Source: Aselliscus stoliczkanus (lineage: Eukaryota; Chordata; Mammalia; Chiroptera; Hipposideridae). From it: a stretch of DNA of 64,000 nt. Position 1 is the stretch's first letter. Each line of letters opens with the position of its first letter. Below the pieces are notes generated by a model, which was given only the letters and a program-made list of their open reading frames with translations, did not search any database and was not told the DNA's origin. Below are positions 56,530-64,000 of the stretch, one piece after another. Made by a program: the position numbers and the translations under genes. Where the stretch lies: the NCBI GenBank assembly GCA_033961575.1, contig CM066727.1, positions 2,132,001 to 2,196,000 on the forward strand, in the 5' to 3' direction.

Positions 56530-57010
56530 CCCCAGTGTTTGCCATTCACTTAGAATAACATCCGAACTCCTCACTGTGGTCTTGAAGTCACTATAGGATG
56601 TGGTCCCTACTAACTGGTCTGCCCTCATCTTTGCTTCTCTAATGGTCCATCCCCTTTGAGCCCAGTTCCTTCGCATGTGTCCTTGTCATCGCAATGCTTT
56701 GTAGCCAGCCCTCCCGCTCCTAGATCCTTGGGGTGGAAGCTCTCAGCTCAAATGTCCCCTCCCTGGTGGTCCTTCTCAAGTCCCAGCTAAATCACTGGTT
56801 GCCACCATCATTGTCCATCACAGCACCCTGTTCCCTTCCCTTGATGGTTTTATTCGTTCTCTGAAAGGTTCCCCCTCTGTGATTTTTTTCCTGGTTTATT
56901 GTCAGCATCTCCCACCAAACACAGCCTTCAGGAAAGCAGACCCACTGTGCGCTTGCCTCCATCGCCAATGGCCATGCCTGGCACATGCTAGGGGCTGGAT
57001 AACATGGGTC
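56530..57010 (+). repeat. L2 3' region, long copy
   Basis: 'gaataacatccgaactcctc', 'aggatgtggtccctactaac', 'gaagctctcagctcaaatgt', 'cccctccctggtggtccttc', 'tcatcacagcaccctgttc' type block near 56805-56830, 'ggtttattgtcagcatctcc' and the end 'atgcctggcacatgctaggg' follow the LINE2 3' region from internal part to tail. Confidence 0.88.
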
Positions 57011-58689
57011 TTGTGAAGCAACTGCAGGTGGTCCTGACCCATAGGGAGAAGCTTCCTTTTGGAAGTTTTACTTTTTTCTGAGTTAAACTAAAAATAAATG
57101 GCACTAACAGCATCCCTGGAGTGGACGCGGCTGTGACCTCAGGCTGCCTGTGTGTTCCCAGTGCCGCCTGAAGGAAATCCGGAGGGGCCACTCCATGGGG
57201 CTGGGCTTTCGGGGCACAGCCGCTCTCTTGGAGCGCCTGCAGGAATACCCGAACGTGGTGAATCCAAACAGTCCCCATGAGCACAATTTCTCTGAACTCC
57301 ATGGTGATGGAGTCAGGTAGCCCATCACCCTGTCCTGGAGCACTACTGCCTGGCCCAGGGAAAGCCCGGCGAGCAGGGACCCCGGGTCCGTAACTGTACA
57401 ACCAGCAGACTCTCCCTTTTAGAATCGCACGGCAGTGACGGTGGTCTCTGCGGCTGTGAGACACTGGGTGCTTGCCCTTCATGGGACTGGAAGGGTGGGG
57501 AAGGCATGACAGAGAGGGCAGCAGGAGCCCGCAGCCGGCAGTACAGGGAGACTTCGAAACCACAGCGATGTGGGAAAGCGCGATACTGTGATTTATGAGA
57601 GATATATTTGCTCTTCCTCCAAGGTTCCTGGCCCTTAGTGCCCAAACCCTTGGAGCGAGAGCAACAAAAATATCCTTGCTACATGAACGGGGTGACCTTT
57701 GGACTCCAGCTGAAGTCGGGGGGCGATTCCCTGGAGAACCAACCTTGTGGTTAGAGGGTGCGCACCTTCAATCCCACCCGTGATCTCTGGGAAGGGAAGG
57801 AGGCTGGAGGTGGCCCAAGACTTAGTCAGCTGTGTGTATGTGACGAAGAAGCCTCCTTACAAACCCCAAAGGACCGGTTCTGAGCGCTTCTGGGGTGATG
57901 AGCGCTGCGAGATTCACTGAGAGCGGCGACCTCTGAGGCGTGGGCGCCCTGCACCCTTCCCCACATGTAGCCCTGTGCACCTCTTCCATCTGGCTGCTCC
58001 TGAATTAAATCCCTTTCTAACAAACCAGGGATCTAGTAAGGAAGATGTGTCCCTGAATTCTGTGAGTCACTCTAGAAATTAAAGAAACCCAGGGAGGGGG
58101 TCCTGGGAACTTCCAATTTATAACTAGTTGATCAGAAGCACAGGTGACAACCTGGACTTGTAGCTGGCACCTGAAATGGGCGGGGCGTGGGGCGGTCCGT
58201 TAGGACTGAGCCCTTCACCTGTGGAAGCTGATGCCGTCTCCTGGTAGACTCCCGGGATGGAGGTAAATTGTAGGACGCCCAGCTGGGGTTGGAAAGTTGC
58301 TTGATGATGTGCGTGGGCGGGGGACATATTCACGCCATCAACGCGCCACATACACACTCTCTGGAATTGGCCCAGACGCTGAGAGGAAGCTGTGCAGGTG
58401 CCAGACCAGGGGACACCTGCCTCAGCCCCACGGCACATGCCCGAGGCACCGACCAGTCCCTAAGACCGTAGCTTTTCCTTGGGAGGATCCACGCTCAGAC
58501 CTATTTGTTTCCAAGACTGGTTACTTCCCCACCACCTCAGTCAGTCTGGTTTCAAGGAACTTCCCTGTCCCCCTAACATTAGGAACCTACCGCGTTTCTA
58601 GCCATAATGGTTCACATGCCTGTCCCTAGAAGACCACCAGACAACCAGGACCCACGCAGTTTTCTCACACCCTTCGCCCCACCACGCCC
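57011..58689. other. Unique GC-rich sequence, no gene supported
   Basis: The minus-strand frame 56988-57563 (191 codons) and the overlapping 57104-57343 and 57343-57645 frames have no recognised domain, and no splice-bounded exon is evident. Repeats were not recognised. Confidence 0.45.
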
Positions 58690-58800
58690 ACACTGGGGGT
58701 TCTCTGATTGAGACTTTTGCTGTTTTCCTGTATCCATGATGCTAAGAATAAAGCCTCATATAGAGTAAGAGGATCTGAATGAAGGCACGGCTGGAGGAAT
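58690..58800 (+). repeat. Possible L2 3' tail
   Basis: 'gctgttttcctgtatccatg', 'gctaagaataaagcctcata' and 'gatctgaatgaaggca' loosely match the L2 end ('ctgtatccccagc', 'caataaatatttgttgaatg'). Confidence 0.4.
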
Positions 58801-60420
58801 GATAGTTCAAGCAAATGAAGAGCAAATGAACAGACGGATGAAACAATTATGAAATGAATGCCTTCCCACTGGAGCCCATCAGGAAATTCTGAAATGGAAA
58901 ACCTCTGCTCCTCAAAGCCATCATCTAAGTGACGTGGCAGAGTGTTACCTAGTTAAGGCACCAAGAAACACATTTTATTTGTCTTTCCACATAACCTTTT
59001 CTTTGCAAAATGAGTTTGGGATAATGCTTGTTAACTAGGCAATTCAGGGAAGGCTGTGATGAATGCAGTAGGACGGCTGAAGCAGAAAAGTCTCGCCAAC
59101 ACAGTTTCTGGCTTCCTGCCATAGGGGAGGCTGGTAGGATGGAAAATGAACACAAAAGCAGTTACCGAGTGACCTAAGACGCCACACACTCAGTTCACAG
59201 CTGGATGCTTTTACCTGAAAAAGGCAGAGCAGAGCATGTAATCTCAGAATTACACCAAGCATTCTAATTTAGCTGAGCACCCACAATGGGCTGGAACAAT
59301 GTGAAATGAGAAAAGGAACAAATAAGAAAGGAAAAAGGATGAAAAAAACGAAGACAGATTTGACCTTAAGCAAGTTTTATCCTAAAATAGCAATATAATT
59401 TATTCCAAGATAATGTGTTAATCACCCCAGTGACTGCATCCACATTTTATAGGACAGGGCCCAGGTATGTAGCTAGAAGACAGTAAAACTAAGGTGAGGT
59501 TTTAGAAGACTGACATATGGCCATTCCAGAAAAAGAGTTCCAGAATTGCTTTGAAGGGTGGACTAGGCACTGGCATCGGTGCATAACTTCTCAAAGGTGA
59601 CCATAGTGATATTCAGCAGTGAGGTATGCAGCACTTTTTCTAGGATGAGTTCACAAACTTAATTGTCTGACCTCATATACACATGTGCATGCAGACAGAC
59701 ACAGACAGACACACACTAAATATGTCAGTTACATCAAATTGAAAATGCCTCCATTTACTAAAGAACCACACCAGCTAAGCAATGATAAATTGAAATACAT
59801 GTGTCATTTTGGATTCCATTAAAAGGGCGGAAATGTCAGTCCCCGGGCTCACCCGGCCTTTTTCTACAGTTCCCTTTTAAAATGCATTCATCAAAAATGT
59901 TGTTTATAGGTAATTGCAAGTGATATTCAAAACTGTGGCTAAAGATTTGAATTAGGAACAAGGACTTAGTCATTTAGGCTTAAATTGGCGTGCAGTTGTG
60001 AAGTCTTAATGTAATATCTTTGGTGTATTCACAAGCACTTATGTGTGGAATAATATAATCCTCATTTGGAAGGAAGCCCATGAATTGAATTTTTAAAAAC
60101 ATTTCTTGTTTTTCAAAAGTATGACTATGTTATTTGGGGGAGATTTGTCTCACTAATGCATCTAAAGATGACTGCAGAATGCCTCTATTATCATCATTTT
60201 AATTACATTTCCAGATTTGAGAGGAACATGAGTTGTTACTATAGTTTTGACATTACTTGTAAATATTACTATTTCCAATTTCATTTTCCTACCATATGTG
60301 TTTCTAGTTCAGATTTAGCAATAAGGTAAGGGTAGTTAGATGGAGAAATGGAGACATTTGCGGGAAATCCGAGGGAACCCAGAAAGCAGGACTCCCCAGC
60401 ATCACCTGCCCCCCCGAGAG
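58801..60420. other. AT-rich sequence; candidate conserved block at about 59800-60300
   Basis: No gene or clear repeat. Positions 59800-60300 are complex AT-rich, free of simple repeats, with many TAAT/ATTA cores ('cattttaattacatttccag' at 60197). Conserved-element status is a guess. Confidence 0.4.
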
Positions 60421-60835
60421 CAGACGCGTGCCCTGCCTAGAGCCCCAGGCCCCTAGAGCAGCGTCTGGTCCACGGCCGGTGGGCACGGGGGTTTGTGACC
60501 GACGTGAGGAAATGAAGGGGGGGCGGCACCCCTGTGCCGACGGGCGGGCTGAACTCTTGCACCATGTGCGCTTTACGTGCCCGTGTGTCTGTCCGTCCCC
60601 CCGCCCCTGTCCCCACCTCTGCCCTCCTGCTTGTGCAGCCACCTCTCGGCCCTCGCCGGCCAGCTCGCAGGCAGAGCCGGACACCGTGGCTGGCCCTTCG
60701 CCGCTGCACCCCGTGCTCCACAGCAGGAACACCTCGGGCTCAGTGACGGGAATGGTGCTGGATGCCCCTTGTCCCCGCCGCCCCGCGGGACATGCCGGGC
60801 TAGAGCTACCGACCGCCTCGAGTCTATGGATGAGG
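60421..60835. promoter_or_regulatory. CpG island-like block
   Basis: By eye about 36 CpG dinucleotides in 415 bases, GC near 65 percent, observed/expected near 0.8. No repeat explains it. The overlapping frames (60304-60939 minus, 60428-60859 plus, others) are mirror frames rich in Arg/Pro/Ser/Cys without domains, best read as by-products of composition. It could mark a promoter or enhancer of an unseen transcript. Confidence 0.6.
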
Positions 60836-62349
60836 CAACTGAGGACCAGAGCCCAGTGAGTTTGTCCTTTTCCACGACGGTGAAGAGCTGTGGTTCTGCA
60901 TCTCAGCCTGAAATCACCTGGAACGAATGACGGACACATGGGGTGGAAACATCACGTCAACTGCCTTTACCAAAGTGACAGGCTTTGGGTATGCCGAAAT
61001 AAAGAACCAGAGCGTATTTTACTCAGCAAATTAGAAAACTAGCCAGTCGGCACCTTGACAAGCCCAAGTAAAGCCGGGGCCCTGTGTGCAGATTGTGTTG
61101 TCAAAGCCAGGGCAAAGCTTCGCGTTCACACAGCACAAGTCCCGAGTCTGGAGACGTGACAGCAGCCTCGGGGCCCTAGGTGTGCCAAGGCGGCCACCTC
61201 TTCAGTTACAGCCTGACCGACACCAGGGTCATGTTTTCTAGAATAATTTCTGAGTAACAAGTAACAGTATAGACTTTGACGGGCTACCACAGTGTCTGCC
61301 TGACCACGAAGCTGCCCATGCTTCTCTGTTAGGGGGAGATGAGCTTGAATCACAGCACTCCTTCCCAAATGACAGGGAGGGGAGATGCTGGCCCCTCCCC
61401 TCATGGCAGGGCCCCGGCCGCTCCTCGGCCTCCTCGTCGCTTTCATCCCTCTTGCTCCTGCCTTCAGCTCTCGCACCTTTTCCAGTGGAAAACTACGCAT
61501 CTGCCCCCTTCCATAGTTAGGAGCACACGGCTTGTCAACCCCGGCGCCCCAATGACAGAGTGAGAACTGAACACATGCTTGCTGAATTACTGAATGATGC
61601 TTCTCACAAGATTTGATTTTAACAGAGAAAATTAGGAGCTCTTGCTGGCAATGAATATTTCTGAGACATTGTTGTATTTTTATCATTTAGCAGATTTCCT
61701 GAAATATAAAAGACAATCCATAAAAGCTGTTCGAATAAAAAAGCATCAAGAACTTTAAAAATGAAGTGGAAAATGGTACATGTTTAACTTAAAAAAAGAG
61801 ACTCTATCAGAGTCATCGTCACACTTTCCTTCATTGAGAAATTCTAAGATTTGCAAACCTGTTTTCCTTTCTGCCTTATGAACCTACCACTTGCTTAGAA
61901 CACAGCTGCAGGCAAAAAGTCAAATCAAATCAATGTCTGGAGATGCTTTTTCCCATAGATTTCTAAAGGACATACGGATGGTTCACAATCAATATCTTAG
62001 TTTCTTAAACTAAAAGCAATGGGGAAAACTATATTGTGGTTTGCATTTTTTATTGACTGCATCGCTGTTTTTTAAAAATTTCGAACACTTTGCATTAATA
62101 ATAGAAAGATTATGGGATTTTTAAATGGAAAAACTAGCAGAAAATTCCCTCCTGGGTAGATTTTTAACATTTTTGATGAAAGAGATTTCTTAATCAGAGA
62201 CTATGCACATTATTTAATTATTCATTCAGCATACACGAGAGTGCGTGTGTTAGAGTGGTTCGTAGTGCCAAAACGTGAGATATATTCACAGGGTTTGGCG
62301 TTGACCTTAGAGAATATTCTCCCAAAATGATTTACAGAACAGCGCACCA
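60836..62349. other. Unique sequence, no gene seen
   Basis: A short MIR-like phrase 'gatgaggcaactgaggacca' lies at 60828-60847 and a MER5-like phrase 'ctgcatctcagcctgaaatc' at about 60896-60915. Otherwise nothing recognised. The frame 61126-61686 (minus) lacks a domain. Confidence 0.4.
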
Positions 62350-62480
62350 GACTGATGACCAAAGATCTGGACCACAATGCTAATTGTGCTGCTGCTGGTG
62401 GAGACACTGGATGCACAATCAACTTCCCGGGCCTTAACTTGTCCCCTTGTAAAAGGGAAATACATGCCATTCTCCCTTCA
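62350..62480 (+). repeat. MIR
   Basis: 'gctgctgctggtggagacac', 'tcaacttcccgggccttaac' and 'ttgtccccttgtaaaaggga' match the MIR core ('cttaacctctctgggcctca', 'gtttcctcatctgtaaaatg'). Confidence 0.65.
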
Positions 62481-62734
62481 CATCCCATGCTCAGTGGTTC
62501 TGGGGATCACGTGGGCCCCACATGTGAAAGACAAAACTGAACAAAGTGTGGGTGATTTGCTGCCCAAAACAACCAAAGAGCAGCTGTCAGCCAGTGCAGA
62601 AGGAAATCCTGGCTTACGGAGAATATACTGCAAATATGGCACTGAAAATCTCATGAGTGAGGGCAACTTCTGGAAACCACAAAGCTGTAAACTCTGAGAA
62701 GGGGGGCTTGAGTCCTCGAGAGAGGCTAACTTTT

Positions 62735-62883
62735 TTTTTTTTTTTTTTTAGCTGAGCCATCCTGCCACCTGTTGGCAGCTCAGCAGCAGCTCAGCTTGGG
62801 CTGGGCATCGAACTGCTGTTGCTCAGAGCTCAGCTCGCACTCCTGAGCGAGCTCTTAACCAACTGAGCCCCTCGGCCGGCCCT
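62735..62883 (-). mobile_element. tRNA-derived SINE, antisense, full length, CTCF-like motif
   Basis: After a T run of about 19 bases the plus strand shows the same body as the 50298-50421 copy, then continues to the head: on the minus strand 'ggccggccgaggggctcagt', 'tggttaagagct' (A-box-like) and 'gcagttcgatgccc' (B-box-like). The duplication ctaactttt is at 62726-62734 and 62884-62892 (overlapping the T run). This is a complete, young copy of a SINE family distinct in body from those at 15.9 and 17.9 kb but with a similar 5' start. Confidence 0.93.
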
Positions 62884-62892
62884 CTAACTTTT

Positions 62893-64000
62893 GAATTATG
62901 AGAAGTGACGGTTCTCCCAGGAGAAGATAATGAAGCAATGAAACAAACCTAGAACGAGGAATGGAAGGGCCTCATGAAAAGATAAGTCTGTGAAAGCAAC
63001 GTGAAGCCCACAGGTGGGAGCCCTGAGGTGAATGGCGGCCACCAGGGTGTAAATCTGGTCTGCATGGCAAGGGCGCGTCATCGGAGTCTCATGCTGAAGC
63101 TGTGCATTAGGTGGGTCGAGGTAGAGGGCGTGCTGTGGAAAAGGAGAAACCCACACGATATGGTGCAGGTATGAGGCCATGAAGAATGAGATTGAATGCA
63201 CAGCAGGAGGAATTAAAGCATTTTAGGAAAATGATAGTATACTTTGACTAATTCCCCAGAGAGTGTTGGGGGAAAGAAGGTCTAGATGTAGCAAGTGAGG
63301 ACAGGCACATGGGATGGCTGCACTGGCTTTGGAACTCCACGTGACATAAACGCCTATGTCACAGCAGTGGCCCTTAGCCCATGTGGACAGGCTGGCTCCT
63401 AAGGGGCCATGCCATTCGGGAAAGGCGGGCGTGCCAGGGGTGGAAACACCCATTATGAATGGTTTTAGGCTGAACTGGACACCTGGACACAGGTGGTTCC
63501 AGAGATCACATATGCCAGTAGACTCACTGAGAAGGATAAGGAGACGAGATGCTCAGTGGCCAGCGCGACGGCTGGGATGGTTCCTTTGGTCAAATTCTTG
63601 CAGCACACAGAGAACTGGTCCCTACTCTTTCCAGTGGCAGGAGGGCCGTGGACACAGCCAAGGGGATGAGGTCCACACAGGTGGACATGGGGTCTGTCTG
63701 ACTCAGAAACCGATGCCCAGAAGAGTACCTGCATAGCATCAAGTCCCAGAGTCCTGGCAAGGGACGTGCCCGAGGGCAAAGGCACAGGTCTCAGAGAAGT
63801 CCAACGCTATGGCTGCTATCGGCACTGCTGGGTCCTGCCACGTGACTGCAATCACATGTTAGAGCCTGACCCTCCTTATCGGGAAAGAGGTGGACAGTGG
63901 TGAAGGAACCCGGGCAATGTGGTAAGGAGTGTGGCCTGGCAAAAGAGAAAAGCCATTTCCTCTTTCATGGCACACGTAAAGTCGGCATTGTAAGTGATAC
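62893..64000. other. Unique sequence, no gene supported
   Basis: The frames 62896-63201, 63223-63453 and 63465-63785 (minus) and 63356-63736 (plus) have no recognised domain. No repeat named. Confidence 0.45.

Noticed and set aside
56988..57563. 191-codon minus-strand frame as a gene
   Set aside because: No recognised domain, overlapping frames in other phases and partial overlap with the end of an L2 copy.
60304..60939. 211-codon minus-strand frame and several overlapping frames
   Set aside because: Compositional by-product of the CpG island; no domain, several phases open at once.
1..64000. CRISPR array, bacterial operon or phage-type system
   Set aside because: Composition, microsatellites, SINEs and LINEs show mammalian nuclear DNA; no direct-repeat/spacer array or dense gene order is present.

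Overview
The window reads as non-coding mammalian nuclear DNA. No protein-coding exon, host gene or cellular RNA gene can be supported. Ancient mammal-wide repeats (MIR, L2, MER5/hAT, MaLR LTRs, old L1) are scattered throughout. Younger insertions point to a laurasiatherian, and probably to a bat near the horseshoe/leaf-nosed group: tRNA-derived SINEs whose heads read ggccggcc..., some ending in AATAAAATCTTT, and a young LINE whose 3' end reads TTGTACACCTGAA. The bat assignment is inference from remembered repeat styles and was not searched.

Layout. Positions 1-7.4 kb hold a MaLR LTR, old L1, L2 and MIR fragments, a CpG cluster (3.2 kb), a large GATA array (6.6 kb) and a CCCT array. Positions 7.4-15.2 kb are largely repeat-poor, with blocks that look like conserved non-coding sequence. 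Positions 15.2-16.4 kb are a nested repeat: a young LINE 3' end with a perfect 11-bp target-site duplication, next to an older L1 3' end split by a short SINE. Positions 17.9-18.3 kb hold a full-length long SINE. Positions 18.3-36 kb are mostly unique sequence with a 270-bp pyrimidine tract, a 10-bp minisatellite, MER5 and MIR copies. Positions 36.6-38.4 kb have a CpG-rich block and a MaLR LTR. Positions 39.9-41.1 kb have a 5'-truncated SINE and a repeat-poor block with adjacent octamer and SOX-like motifs. Positions 42-51 kb are AT-rich, with an hAT relic carrying an internal minisatellite, a 121-bp mariner-like inverted-repeat element, several microsatellites, a 1.9-kb old L1 and a truncated SINE. 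Positions 51.2-53.3 kb hold the most notable item: a young antisense LINE with a nearly intact ORF1, no ORF2 and its own 3' UTR, i.e. a HAL1-like half-LINE. Positions 53.3-64 kb are unique sequence with L2, a CpG island at 60.4 kb and a second copy of a SINE that carries a near-consensus CTCF core.

The only recognisable coding capacity is the ORF1 of the half-LINE. The rest is best viewed as intergenic or deep-intronic sequence, perhaps a regulatory landscape. I found no clearly undescribed multi-gene system. The best leads are the half-LINE family (two copies sharing one 3' UTR), the CTCF-like SINE family, the mariner-like element and the orphan CpG islands.
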